Positions 23,089 to 31,552 of a stretch of 52,329 bases of DNA are shown piece by piece. Within the stretch, counting starts at the first letter, position 1. The number at the start of each line of letters is the position of its first letter. This stretch comes from a virus: positions 1 to 52,329 of IMG/VR virus record IMGVR_UViG_3300028361_000039; one strand, given 5' to 3'. The notes under the pieces were generated by a model that worked only from the letters and a program-made list of their open reading frames with translations, had not been told where the DNA came from and made no database searches. A program made the position numbers and the translations under genes.

Positions 23089-23784
23089 CTAATATTTATC
23101 AATATCTTTTTTATATACTAAATAGTCTATCCTTCTAATGTTATGTCCAATTAGCATACTAATAAGTTTAAGCACTTTATCGTCTCTTACATAAATGTAT
23201 AGCCCGGAAGTATAATGCCCGTTCTTAATGTTATTGATAGTTAATGTACCAACTCTGCTCTTGTCCTTATTGGCCTCTAACCAATTAACGAAGTCAGGAT
23301 TAATTTTGTTGTTTCCAAAAGTAACCTTTATCAAAAACTCAGGAACAGAATTAGTGAGTATTATGTTCTTTTTTGTCTGTAAGAACTTAGCAAAGTCAGC
23401 ATCAGGTTCCCAAAACTCCCTATTGCTAACTATCATTCTGCTTGCTATTTTAGTAAGCAATTCTTTATCATTAGAGTATATTATTAAAGTTCTGCCAGGG
23501 TTAAGTCTTATTTTGTAATCTTCAGCAAACTTTAATATGGTATAGATATTTTTGGCGTCGAGATAATGATCAACTGGAACTCTACGTGTTGTCCTCCAAA
23601 CTATTTCGGACATTGGTTCGTTACGTTGATAACTTTCAGTTAGTTGGTCAAGTCTTTCTCTAGCATAACTTAACACACTACTTTTCTGAAGACTAGATCG
23701 GAATATTGTGTTTAGCTGATTGGAAAGTAGCAGCTTGTACTGATACTTTCCGTAATGCAACTTTGTTGTTTCAAACTGTTTCAT
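23089..23784 (-). CDS. Conserved hypothetical protein (231 aa)
   Basis: A 231-residue basic alpha/beta protein, MKQFETTKLHYGKYQYKLLL.... It shows RTLIIYSNDKELLTKIA and NGHYTSGLYIYVRDDKVLKL, but no catalytic motif I know. The layout is one I recall from conserved hypotheticals in marine T4-like phages. Its start overlaps the end of clpA by 14 bases, so it is in that operon. Confidence 0.75.
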   Translation of the reverse strand: MKQFETTKLHYGKYQYKLLLSNQLNTIFRSSLQKSSVLSYARERLDQLTESYQRNEPMSEIVWRTTRRVPVDHYLDAKNIYTILKFAEDYKIRLNPGRTLIIYSNDKELLTKIASRMIVSNREFWEPDADFAKFLQTKKNIILTNSVPEFLIKVTFGNNKINPDFVNWLEANKDKSRVGTLTINNIKNGHYTSGLYIYVRDDKVLKLISMLIGHNIRRIDYLVYKKDIDKY

Positions 23785-26017
23785 GAATTACATTTGCTGA
23801 ACATAATAGCTTGATTTCACCTGCATGACAATCAATAGTAACATTGCCACCGTTCTTTAAGTCCCCAAATAATATTTGTCGAGACATTGGCCGCTTAATT
23901 TCTTTATCGATCACACGCTGTAACGGCCTTGCTCCATTCTTTGGATCAAATCCTTTGTCAACTAAGAAGTCAAGTGCTTCGTCGGAAATCTCAATTGTAA
24001 TGTTTTTGTTAGCAACCAAGTCGCGTAATTCGCACAAGAATTTACCAACAATTTTCATCATTACGGGCTTTCCTAATCTAGCAAAAGTAATTACGCCGTC
24101 TAGTCTATTTCGGAATTCAGGAGCAAAGAATCGCTTGAACTCAGCATCATCATACTTAGCATCCTCCTCATCATTAAATCCTATGGAGTTCTTCTCAGTT
24201 TGAGCAGCACCAAGGTTAGTTGTTAGGATTAGTACACAGTTTCGAGCATCGGCTTCTTTGCCATTTGACCCAGTAATTTTACCGTTATCCATAATCTGCA
24301 ACAACAGCTGGCTTACGTCTGGGTGCGCTTTCTCAATCTCGTCTAACAGCAATACACAGTTTGGATTTTCTTGCAGTTTAGTAATTAGTACTCCGGCATT
24401 GTCGTCAAATCCAACATAACCCGGTGGCGAGCCAATCAGCTTGCTTACAGAGTGCTTTTCCATATACTCACTCATGTCAAATCTTACTAGTGCAACTCCT
24501 AGATTTTTAGCAAGTGCTTTGGCAGTTTCTGTCTTTCCACAGCCAGTTTGACCTAAAAATACAAAGCTGCCCACTGGTTTGTCATCCGGCTTTAGCCCTG
24601 CTTGGTTAACAAGAATCTTATCAACAATTGATTCAATAGCAGTATCCTGCCCATAAACCGATCCTTTAAGGTTAGCTTCCAGGTTTACCAGATTATCAGT
24701 TTCTTTTTCTGCAATCTGTGCTATTGGCATTTTGACCATCTTAGCAAGCTCAAATTGTATCTGCTCTTCATCTACAATGCGATCACCTTCAAAGTCGTCC
24801 TTGAGCTTGTATCTCGCACAGGCAACGTCGATGAGATCAATTGCTTTGTCTGGCAATTTCTTTGTTGTTTGGTATTTAACACTGAGCTTAATAGCGGCGT
24901 CAATTGCTTGGCCAGTTATTACTGTATTGTGGTAGTCTTCGTAATACTTTTTAAGCCCTTCAAGTATGTCCCTAGTAACTTCTACTGTGGGCTCGTCAAC
25001 CGTTACGCGCTGAAATCGTCTCATAAGCGCACGGTCTTTTTCAAAATACTTGCGGTACTCTTCCCAGGTAGTAGACGCTACTACCTTTAGGTCACCCTTA
25101 GACAGTGCTGGTTTAAGCATGTTTGCTAGGTCGTTTGCACTCCCGCCACTGCCAGCGCCAGCGCCATTCATCATATGGGCTTCATCAATAAACATGATTG
25201 TTTTGCCCTGCTTTTGCAAAGCATCCAGTACGTTCTTAAATCGTTCTTCAAAGTCTCCCCGATACTTGCTGCCGGCTAGCATTGACCCAATATCTAAACT
25301 AAACACTTTGTAATCTTGCAGGAACTTTGGTACAGCACCGTTAACAATGTTATATGCTAGTCCCTCGGCAATTGCCGTTTTTCCGACACCGGGATCTCCC
25401 ACCAATAACACATTGTTTTTAGTACGCCGACCTAGTGCTAATGCCAGGCTTTCTAGTTCTTCGCTTCGCCCGATAATAGGATCAATTTTGCCTTTTTCTG
25501 CAAGGCTGTTAAGATCGGATGTAAAGCTTTTTAGTGCTTTTTTTCCTTCAGGTGAAGCAGATTCGCTTTCTTCAAATTCTTCGTCAAATTCTTTGGCGAG
25601 GTATGCTGCAAACTTGGCTTTTTCAACATTGCCTTTTTCTAGATAATAGACACACATTGCTTTCTTTTCTGACAAAATGCTCAAAAGTACGTCAACAAGT
25701 CCAATTTCTTGTCGACCAGCAAACAGCACCTGTGTAAATGCACGGTTAAGTACACGTTCAACTGTTTGCGTTTTCTTAGGTTTATACTTTGTTTGATCAG
25801 TAATTATCTCGTCACATTGGTGAGTTAAGTAGTAGTCCAAGTTCGACTTGATATAATCAACGTCGGCTCCAAACTCTGTCATAATACTTGCAAAGCTCTT
25901 TTCGCAAAACATAGCATGGACCATGTGCTCAAGAGTAACATACTCGTGACTGAGCTTTTTTGCGTTGCTGATTGCTTTATCGAAAGTTTCTTGCAGTTCT
26001 TTGCTTGGTTCTACCAT
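23771..26017 (-). CDS. clpA: ClpA-type AAA+ protein unfoldase
   Basis: A 748-residue ClpA (E. coli 758). It has the N-domain repeat (YVTLEHMVHAM), the first AAA+ module with Walker A GDPGVGKT (207-214) and Walker B FIDEAH, and the second with GQTGCGKT and LLLDEIEKAHPD. ACAR/RFRP-type arginine fingers follow each. The ClpP-binding loop is kept: NSIGF in the second module, then FAPEFRNRLD. A phage-borne ClpA would recruit the host ClpP to new substrates; no clpP or adaptor clpS is in the window. It precedes a conserved hypothetical gene and follows a DnaJ-like gene. Confidence 0.93.
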   Translation of the reverse strand: MVEPSKELQETFDKAISNAKKLSHEYVTLEHMVHAMFCEKSFASIMTEFGADVDYIKSNLDYYLTHQCDEIITDQTKYKPKKTQTVERVLNRAFTQVLFAGRQEIGLVDVLLSILSEKKAMCVYYLEKGNVEKAKFAAYLAKEFDEEFEESESASPEGKKALKSFTSDLNSLAEKGKIDPIIGRSEELESLALALGRRTKNNVLLVGDPGVGKTAIAEGLAYNIVNGAVPKFLQDYKVFSLDIGSMLAGSKYRGDFEERFKNVLDALQKQGKTIMFIDEAHMMNGAGAGSGGSANDLANMLKPALSKGDLKVVASTTWEEYRKYFEKDRALMRRFQRVTVDEPTVEVTRDILEGLKKYYEDYHNTVITGQAIDAAIKLSVKYQTTKKLPDKAIDLIDVACARYKLKDDFEGDRIVDEEQIQFELAKMVKMPIAQIAEKETDNLVNLEANLKGSVYGQDTAIESIVDKILVNQAGLKPDDKPVGSFVFLGQTGCGKTETAKALAKNLGVALVRFDMSEYMEKHSVSKLIGSPPGYVGFDDNAGVLITKLQENPNCVLLLDEIEKAHPDVSQLLLQIMDNGKITGSNGKEADARNCVLILTTNLGAAQTEKNSIGFNDEEDAKYDDAEFKRFFAPEFRNRLDGVITFARLGKPVMMKIVGKFLCELRDLVANKNITIEISDEALDFLVDKGFDPKNGARPLQRVIDKEIKRPMSRQILFGDLKNGGNVTIDCHAGEIKLLCSANVIHETV

Positions 26018-26026
26018 GTTAAATCC

Positions 26027-26851
26027 TCATTGTTTATTAATCTTGTTTCGTAATACGATAATTTCGTCTATCAACTGTTCATTGGTAATTTTTGGAATCT
26101 CTGCATTTATTTCAACGTATAAGTTCCCCCGCCTACCTGTGTTTATATTAGGAATGCCATGCCCTGTAACACTAAATATTTGTCCGGGCTTAGTGCCACG
26201 AGGAATTTTAATTTCTAGTTTCTTGTCCTCTAGTGTACTTACTAGTATAACACCTCCTAGCATTAAGTCAAACACGTTTACTTGTTTTTTTGTAATAAGA
26301 TGATCTGCATCCCTTTCCCAACCCTGGGCATTGTTTACTCTCACTTTTATGTGAAGATTGCCTCGTGGATAATCAGGATGTCCGTTATCTCCTAGTGATT
26401 GATAGCGTATCGTGTCGCCGTTTTTTGCGCCTGCAGGAACATCTACTGTTACTGTTTCTAACTCACCCCCAGCCAATCTGTACTGCATGATCAAACTTTT
26501 TCCAGTCATTGTATCGCGTAGCTCCAGCGTTACTATCATCACTACATCTTTGTTTCGAACAGTACGCTGAGCAAACCCGTGACCAAAGCCATGCTGATTA
26601 AACGCTTGCTCAAACGGGCTGTAAGGGTGAGTAAAATTTTGACTATTGAACTGGTGGTTGTTTGGAGGGTTATCATATGCAGCTCGTTTGACCGCATTGC
26701 CTAATATATCATATGCTTCGTTAATACTTTTAAACGTGTCAGGGTCACCACCCCGATCAGGGTGATGTTTCATTGCTAGTGATCTATAAGATTTTTTAAT
26801 CTCTTCAACGGTTGCTGATTTTTTAACATTTAGTAAGTTATAGTAGTCCAT
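26027..26851 (-). CDS. DnaJ/CbpA-like J-domain cochaperone
   Basis: A 274-residue protein. Residues 1-65 are a J domain with the HPD motif (KHHPDRGGD), followed by a Gly/Phe/His/Asn-rich linker (about 70-100) and two DnaJ C-terminal substrate domains (VPAGAKNGDTIRYQSLGDNG; IPRGTKPGQIFSVTGHGIPN). The zinc-finger domain is absent, as in CbpA-type cochaperones. It would stimulate host DnaK. Followed by clpA 9 bases downstream, so the pair forms a protein-quality-control unit. Confidence 0.93.
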   Translation of the reverse strand: MDYYNLLNVKKSATVEEIKKSYRSLAMKHHPDRGGDPDTFKSINEAYDILGNAVKRAAYDNPPNNHQFNSQNFTHPYSPFEQAFNQHGFGHGFAQRTVRNKDVVMIVTLELRDTMTGKSLIMQYRLAGGELETVTVDVPAGAKNGDTIRYQSLGDNGHPDYPRGNLHIKVRVNNAQGWERDADHLITKKQVNVFDLMLGGVILVSTLEDKKLEIKIPRGTKPGQIFSVTGHGIPNINTGRRGNLYVEINAEIPKITNEQLIDEIIVLRNKINKQ

Positions 26852-26896
26852 GCTCTTACTTATCTGAGACTAGTAGTATATTAGAAGATCTTGATA

Positions 26897-27193
26897 TTAC
26901 TTACGTTTCATCCAAGCGGTTGCGCCCATAAATGCACCTACTATGCCTGCTTGTGCAAGATAGAATAAGTCGATCATATCTGCCAGAGCAGCAACTCGAT
27001 CAACATCTACAAACGGCATGAATAACAACGCAGTGAAAATCAGCATAGTCATTATAGCAGTCCACGCCATCTTCGATTGGTCATTTTGCTTAGCAAGGTC
27101 AGCTATTAGTGTTTCATTTTCTTTATAGAGAGCAAACTCAGTTGCAGTAAGTTTACCGTCATCGTTGTTGTCAAATTTTGCCATATTGTCCAT
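26897..27193 (-). CDS. Holin candidate: EF-hand-like plus two membrane helices
   Basis: A 98-residue protein. Residues 5-17 hold a calcium-loop-like DNNDDGKLTATEF. Two hydrophobic helices follow: AWTAIMTMLIFTALLFMPF and LFYLAQAGIVGAFMGATAWM, then a basic tail (KRK). Size, topology and position after the spanin-endolysin block fit a holin; this is inference. The ATG at 27191-27193 has AAGGAG 8 bases before it. A late-type box lies at 27212-27219. Confidence 0.68.
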   Translation of the reverse strand: MDNMAKFDNNDDGKLTATEFALYKENETLIADLAKQNDQSKMAWTAIMTMLIFTALLFMPFVDVDRVAALADMIDLFYLAQAGIVGAFMGATAWMKRK

Positions 27194-27211
27194 GATAGTC
27201 ACTCCTTGTTA

Positions 27212-27219
27212 TATTTATG
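27212..27219 (-). promoter_or_regulatory. Late-type promoter box CATAAATA
   Basis: CATAAATATAAC on the minus strand, one mismatch from GATAAATA, about 18 bases before the holin-candidate start. The 150-base gap before it holds no gene I can support. Confidence 0.45.
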
Positions 27220-27352
27220 GAGTAACTGCTTAAAATAATACTCACACTTTTTAAAACTAAAGGTAGCGGCCCAGTTCCAACGGTAGTGAGCACCGACACA
27301 CTATGGGCTTATGTAACTATAACGGTCCCAAGTGCTGTGTTCTTTTAACTAT

Positions 27353-27754
27353 TTACTCAGTGTTACTCTTTTGAATCTTGTTATTGATTTCGTCCATAGT
27401 CTTTTCTGACTGGATATAGTATTGTCTGTACGCTTTGATAATGCTTTGCTGCTGTTGTATGAACGCACGTATATCACCAAGGTTCAGACTAATTCTTTCA
27501 TAGCCGTTGCTGGTCAGACCTAGCAATACTACTGATTCTCCTGACAGTCTTAATTCTTCAAATATTTCTTGATAGTTCTCAGGAGTAATAATATACCATT
27601 CGAGACTGCGCATACGTATCTCATCAGCATCTGGCAACACTAATTCTGGTTTAGCAATAGGAGTAAACGAAGCGTCAACCTTTTTAGTAAACAAGCTACA
27701 CCCGCTTAGCAGGGTTGCGACCAGGACGAGCACTAGCACATTAGTTGCTTTCAT
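27353..27754 (-). CDS. Outer-membrane spanin candidate (lipoprotein, Rz1-like)
   Basis: A 133-residue lipoprotein: basic start, hydrophobic segment and a LSGC lipobox (Cys19), then a periplasmic domain rich in polar residues. This fits a Rz1-type o-spanin, though longer than lambda Rz1. The ATG at 27752-27754 has AAGGAG 7 bases ahead; an upstream in-frame start is less likely. It overlaps the i-spanin gene by 14 bases, the usual Rz/Rz1 arrangement. It would bridge to the inner spanin in the last step of lysis. Confidence 0.78.
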   Translation of the reverse strand: MKATNVLVLVLVATLLSGCSLFTKKVDASFTPIAKPELVLPDADEIRMRSLEWYIITPENYQEIFEELRLSGESVVLLGLTSNGYERISLNLGDIRAFIQQQQSIIKAYRQYYIQSEKTMDEINNKIQKSNTE

Positions 27755-28214
27755 TGACAGGCTCCTTATCTTCAAACAACCACGGGCACTCAGAGTTTGC
27801 TTCTTTTGCTAACGCTGCGTTTTTTTCTTTCTCTGTTAGCTCAGCGCCACTTAATAATTCAAAACACCTACTGGCTTTCTCAGTTGCATTGTTTATAACT
27901 CGTTCAACTAGTCCCGGCTTACGACTTGCTAACACACCTAACTCGTGTTTTTCGAGTTTATTAGCCAGCTGGTTATTTTGCGATCGAATATCTGCAAAGT
28001 CTTCGTTCAATTCTGTTATTTGGTTGTTAGCAGTTGCAATGTTAGACTTGAGAGTATTTACAGCTCTTTCACTAAGTTCTAAAGATGTTTCGAGCACAGC
28101 ATTATTCTTCTGCAGGGTAGCAATTGTTGATTGACTATCTGAGTAATACCAGTAGCCCAAGCCGCCCATGAGCAGCATGACTAACGCAAATACACCTGCA
28201 AGTTTAAATCCCAT
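27741..28214 (-). CDS. Inner-membrane spanin candidate (Rz-like)
   Basis: A 157-residue protein with one N-terminal membrane helix (GFKLAGVFALVMLLMGGLGYW) and a long periplasmic coiled coil (residues 35-90). The C-terminal region has ERVINNATEKASRCFELLSG, of a type common in phage Rz proteins. Adjacent to the o-spanin with a 14-base overlap and one base after the endolysin gene, so the lysis genes are arranged endolysin, i-spanin, o-spanin. Confidence 0.82.
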   Translation of the reverse strand: MGFKLAGVFALVMLLMGGLGYWYYSDSQSTIATLQKNNAVLETSLELSERAVNTLKSNIATANNQITELNEDFADIRSQNNQLANKLEKHELGVLASRKPGLVERVINNATEKASRCFELLSGAELTEKEKNAALAKEANSECPWLFEDKEPVNESN

Positions 28215-28215
28215 A

Positions 28216-29106
28216 TTACTCTCCTAGTAATGCCTTAATAGTGTTCGGCCCCACAATTCCGTCTGCTACTAGTCCTGCTTTTTTCTGCCAACGCTTGACT
28301 GCTCGCCCTGTACCCGGGCCGTAAATGCCGTCGGATGTAATGCCTAGCTTTTCTTGTACCAGCGCCACTGTTGGTCCTCTACTACCTTCTTTTAGTATTA
28401 CATTGAGGTTTATGTTACTTGACTCAAGATCGCCACCTAGTACGTCCGTGGCCTTTATGTAACGCGCCTTTCGGTCGTCCATTCCGTGAGTGCCACCGTT
28501 AATGCGCTTGCTTAATCCAACGATGTCTTGTCTGTCGCAATATCTGTTTAAGTTATTCTCTTTCCAGAACCAGCATGCGCTTTCTAAGGCACCTTCCTTG
28601 GTACGTACATACTCAGCCGCACTCTGTGCACTCATACCGATGTACGCACCGAATTGACTATAATTGTTAAATCCCGTTAGCTGTAATATGCCGCCGCCAC
28701 GATAGTACCAACCGTCGCCACTTGCAGTATCCCCATTGCCCATTCTGTTAGCGTAAATTATGTTAGCAATCGCTTCTGGCTGTCTGTGGTAGTCTGCTGC
28801 ATTACGTCCTGCACGTTCAAAGTATTTAGGAAAGATCTTGTTCAGTGCGCTGGCAGAATAATTTAAGTTCTCTGTAAGCACACTAAAGTCTCTGCTTTCA
28901 TGACCACATTGTGCAATAAAGCCGGCTACTCTTTCAACTGTAGTAATTTCGTATTTAGGCAGTACTTTACACATTATTTTGAACCAATCATCTGGGTGGG
29001 TATTTCCAGTCAACAGTTCCTCTAGCATATTACTATTAAAAGTAAATGCAAAGTCAGCGGCTATATTATCTTTTTTAGTAAACAATTCTTTCCAAGACCA
29101 ATACAT
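28216..29106 (-). CDS. Endolysin: GH19 domain plus C-terminal peptidoglycan-binding domain
   Basis: A 296-residue protein. The N-terminal 210 residues are a GH19 (chitinase-like muramidase) domain with AQCGHESRDFSVLTENLNYS (the catalytic Glu region), YYRGGGILQLTGFNNY and CWFWKENNLNRYCDR. The C-terminal 65 residues (LVQEKLGITSDGIYGPGTGRAVKRWQ) form a PG_binding_1 repeat. No signal peptide, so it would need the holin. I favour the ATG at 29104-29106; two in-frame ATGs lie 3 and 5 codons earlier, and all overlap the upstream gene by 32 or more bases. Confidence 0.9.
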   Translation of the reverse strand: MYWSWKELFTKKDNIAADFAFTFNSNMLEELLTGNTHPDDWFKIMCKVLPKYEITTVERVAGFIAQCGHESRDFSVLTENLNYSASALNKIFPKYFERAGRNAADYHRQPEAIANIIYANRMGNGDTASGDGWYYRGGGILQLTGFNNYSQFGAYIGMSAQSAAEYVRTKEGALESACWFWKENNLNRYCDRQDIVGLSKRINGGTHGMDDRKARYIKATDVLGGDLESSNINLNVILKEGSRGPTVALVQEKLGITSDGIYGPGTGRAVKRWQKKAGLVADGIVGPNTIKALLGE

Positions 29107-29794
29107 GGTTTTCATTCTCAAAAGTTAATTTATTACCGTATTTGGTAATGTTATAGTCGCCGATATATTTAGACAAGAAGATGATTTCTGAAAAGTCGTT
29201 CGCGTTAAACGATTCTGATATGTTGTCTAATGTTTCCTGCGCAGGACCAAAGTCAATGAACTTAAATTGAACAGGATCAGCGTATGTTTTTTTAATAGTT
29301 ATCATGTCGTCTCGCATACTAACGTCTTCGACAAAACTCCTATTAAAGAAATTCTTATAGTTATTTAGATTAGACTCGTTTACTGTGATATCATATTCGT
29401 CAGCGTCGACTGGCATAACTTCTTCTAGCGCAGCCTGTGTCAGAGGCACACTCCTAAAGTTTTTATAGTATCTAAACTTAATCTCTTTCATATCAGTAAG
29501 GTTTTTAACACCGTTTACTAGCTCTTCAATTTGTGCCGGCACTGCCTTGTCTCTTTGAATTTCTACGAACACTTTGTATGTTCCGTCACTTTGTTCGCCC
29601 GGCGTAGCGTCGGCGTCTAATACAAAGCTATATCCTCTTTCTATAAAATCTGCTAGATCCGTTGCTGATTCAGTTGTCATTGTACTGAACGCAACAGTAA
29701 CAATGTCTTCGTCACTGCCCATCTTACTTTTGTACGAGTCTATTTCTATAATCTCGTCTACTAGATCTCTAAGATCTCCTTTGGTTAAACTCAT
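29075..29794 (-). CDS. Conserved hypothetical protein (239 aa)
   Basis: A 239-residue acidic protein, MSLTKGDLRDLVDEIIEID.... It contains YSFVLDADATPGEQSDGTYKV, repeated alpha/beta segments and a C-terminal NITKYGNKLTFENEN region. Marine T4-like phages carry such proteins without known role. It starts by ATGA overlap with the gene before it, in a transcript with a late promoter, and overlaps the endolysin start. Confidence 0.75.
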   Translation of the reverse strand: MSLTKGDLRDLVDEIIEIDSYKSKMGSDEDIVTVAFSTMTTESATDLADFIERGYSFVLDADATPGEQSDGTYKVFVEIQRDKAVPAQIEELVNGVKNLTDMKEIKFRYYKNFRSVPLTQAALEEVMPVDADEYDITVNESNLNNYKNFFNRSFVEDVSMRDDMITIKKTYADPVQFKFIDFGPAQETLDNISESFNANDFSEIIFLSKYIGDYNITKYGNKLTFENENHVLVLERIVY

Positions 29795-30345
29795 ACACTA
29801 GCCTCCTCTTCGTCCATTGGGTCACCCATATCTTCGTCGGTAGCCATATCGTCTGCTGGTTGAGTTTCTTCTGCCGGAGGAGCAGTCTGTTCAGGCGGTT
29901 CAAAAGCATCGCCCATATAACCTGTGTAAATATCTGCCATTAATTTCTTGGGCATTTGAATCTCAACAACCCAAACCGGAAGACGGTCTAGTTTACCTTT
30001 CTTAGTTCCAGGACGAATGTCATTTGGCTCTTCTATCTTTCTCGGCACAACAAGATGAGACTTAGAATAACGCACCTTACAGTCGTAGTCTAGCAGGCGC
30101 TTGCCGCCCATTGGGTCAGGCATTTCTTCTTCAGGCCACATAAAAGAGCAGGTTACCCAGTGTCGTTCGATATTAGGGCCTTCAACTACCTCGCCTTCCA
30201 TCCAGTTTGCATATACATATATGTCAAGATGATCTAAGACTCTTTCGAAGTCTTTAAGCACCTGGAACGATGTATTTGAACCGAAAACGTTTTCAATGTT
30301 CTTAACAATATCTAATACGTCATGCATGTTTTTAAGTTGCCTCAT
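29791..30345 (-). CDS. Conserved late-type protein (184 aa)
   Basis: A 184-residue protein with an alpha/beta core (VLDHLDIYVYANWMEGEVV, RHWVTCSFMWPEEEMPDP, CKVRYSKSHLVVPRK) and a highly acidic, Pro-rich tail (MATDEDMGDPMDEEEASV). A late promoter box lies 12 bases upstream of its start, so a virion or assembly role is likely. The family is seen in marine T4-like phages, without known function. Confidence 0.75.
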   Translation of the reverse strand: MRQLKNMHDVLDIVKNIENVFGSNTSFQVLKDFERVLDHLDIYVYANWMEGEVVEGPNIERHWVTCSFMWPEEEMPDPMGGKRLLDYDCKVRYSKSHLVVPRKIEEPNDIRPGTKKGKLDRLPVWVVEIQMPKKLMADIYTGYMGDAFEPPEQTAPPAEETQPADDMATDEDMGDPMDEEEASV

Positions 30346-30356
30346 TCTATTACTCT

Positions 30357-30364
30357 TATTTATC
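30357..30364 (-). promoter_or_regulatory. Late promoter box within a hairpin
   Basis: CGATAAATAAG on the minus strand, 12 bases before the 184-aa gene. The box lies inside an inverted repeat, CTCTTAT...ATAAGAG (30353-30376), which separates the divergent late unit from phoH. Confidence 0.72.
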
Positions 30365-30480
30365 GTATGATAAGAGTTCTATACTAATTTATTAATCCGC
30401 GACAAAAGGTAAATATTAGTGTAAGGACAACATGGTTACTAAAACATTACCTTACTCTTCGACCCTAAGGAGGACACTTA

Positions 30481-31203
30481 ATGGGTGCAAAACGAAATAC
30501 TGCTAAAAAGCAGACTAGCAAAAACTTCGGCAACGTAGTCGAGATCAATCAACGCAAACAACAACAGCAAGTTCATATCGTACCTAAAAACATAGCACAG
30601 GAATCATACGTACTAAAACTACTTGACGAAAGCAAAAGTATTGTATTCGGGGTAGGTCCTGCTGGTACCGGCAAAACAATGCTAGCAGTTCAAGCTGCTG
30701 TAAAAATGTTCAAAGACGGCAAAGTTGACAAGATCGTGGTTACTAGACCAGCAGTTGACACAGACGAAGACATTGGTGCACTGCCAGGCACGTTAGAAGA
30801 AAAAATGGCTCCATGGGTAAGACCTATTATGGATGTGTTGCGTGAGTATTTTAATTCAAGAGAGCTAGAAGCAATGATGCAAGAAGGTATACTTGAGATA
30901 GCGCCACTTGGTTTTATGAGAGGCAGAACCTTTAAAAACTCGTATATAGTCGCAGACGAGTGTCAGTCGACTACTAAAAGACAGATGAAGATGTTGCTTA
31001 CACGCATAGGACAAGGGTCTTATATGGCAGTCACAGGAGACTTAGCACAAGCAGACCGATCTAAAGATAACGGTTTAATTAATTTCCTAAATCTCTTAGA
31101 ATCAAAAGATCTAACTCATTTGGACATAGTCCGTTTTGCACAAGGAGACGTTGAGAGACATGACGCAGTTAAGGAAGTTCTTGAGATATACGGAGACGAA
31201 TAA
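30481..31203 (+). CDS. phoH: PhoH-like ATPase
   Basis: A 240-residue PhoH-family P-loop ATPase. Walker A is GPAGTGKT near residue 60, followed by VTRPAVDTDEDIGALPGTLEEKM, a PhoH signature, and Walker B YIVADECQ; the C-terminal RFAQGDVERHD is also typical. The family is common in marine phages; a nucleic-acid or RNA-related function is suspected. Very strong ribosome site AAGGAGG. A 24-codon leader frame (30432-30506) with its own AAGGA overlaps the start and might affect translation. It is the only plus-strand gene here besides the endonuclease and ends before a strong terminator. Confidence 0.95.
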   Translation: MGAKRNTAKKQTSKNFGNVVEINQRKQQQQVHIVPKNIAQESYVLKLLDESKSIVFGVGPAGTGKTMLAVQAAVKMFKDGKVDKIVVTRPAVDTDEDIGALPGTLEEKMAPWVRPIMDVLREYFNSRELEAMMQEGILEIAPLGFMRGRTFKNSYIVADECQSTTKRQMKMLLTRIGQGSYMAVTGDLAQADRSKDNGLINFLNLLESKDLTHLDIVRFAQGDVERHDAVKEVLEIYGDE

Positions 31204-31215
31204 CACCTAGTAACT

Positions 31216-31250
31216 CAAGATAAAAGGAGCCAATGGCTCCTTTTATCTTG
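31216..31250. terminator. Bidirectional intrinsic terminator
   Basis: A perfect 16-base-pair stem (arms 31216-31231 and 31235-31250) with an AAT loop. The lower half is AAAA/TTTT and the upper GGAGCC/GGCTCC, so either strand yields a hairpin followed by U's. It sits between the convergent phoH and the gene starting at 31516. Confidence 0.92.
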
Positions 31251-31264
31251 ACTATATTATTTTA

Positions 31265-31516
31265 CTAACCCCTTATTCCTTTTAACGAAAAATAAGTTTC
31301 CCACTTGGCATCATCAAACCATAGTATTACTGTATGATGTTCAGTGTCCCATACCACAGTAGTGTCGCTATTGCATTGTTCACAAAGCCTAACAACTCTA
31401 GAAATAACGCCAGCCATTTCATAACCAGTGTTAACGTTAATAACTACTGGACAAGACGTTTTGAAGTTCGATATCCAATGTGACGGCTTAATATCTTCCA
31501 TATGCATTAGTTTCAT
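31265..31516 (-). CDS. Small conserved hypothetical protein (83 aa)
   Basis: An 83-residue protein, MKLMHMEDIKPSHWISNF..., with a C-E-Q-C motif (RLCEQCNSD) that could bind metal, and a beta-rich second half (TTVVWDTEHHTVILWFDD). Start chosen at the ATG at 31514-31516, which has GGGAG just upstream. Last gene of the early unit ending at the bidirectional terminator. Confidence 0.7.
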   Translation of the reverse strand: MKLMHMEDIKPSHWISNFKTSCPVVINVNTGYEMAGVISRVVRLCEQCNSDTTVVWDTEHHTVILWFDDAKWETYFSLKGIRG

Positions 31517-31552
31517 ACTACTCCCTTTCCTTTGTATGCCGGTCAAGTATTT

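Noticed and set aside
22746-23102. Late-type box GATAAATA at 23093-23100 before the 113-aa gene
   Set aside because: It lies in the last codons (Asp-Lys-Tyr) of the upstream gene and would put the transcript start at or past the ATG at 23087, leaving no leader. Probably coincidence.
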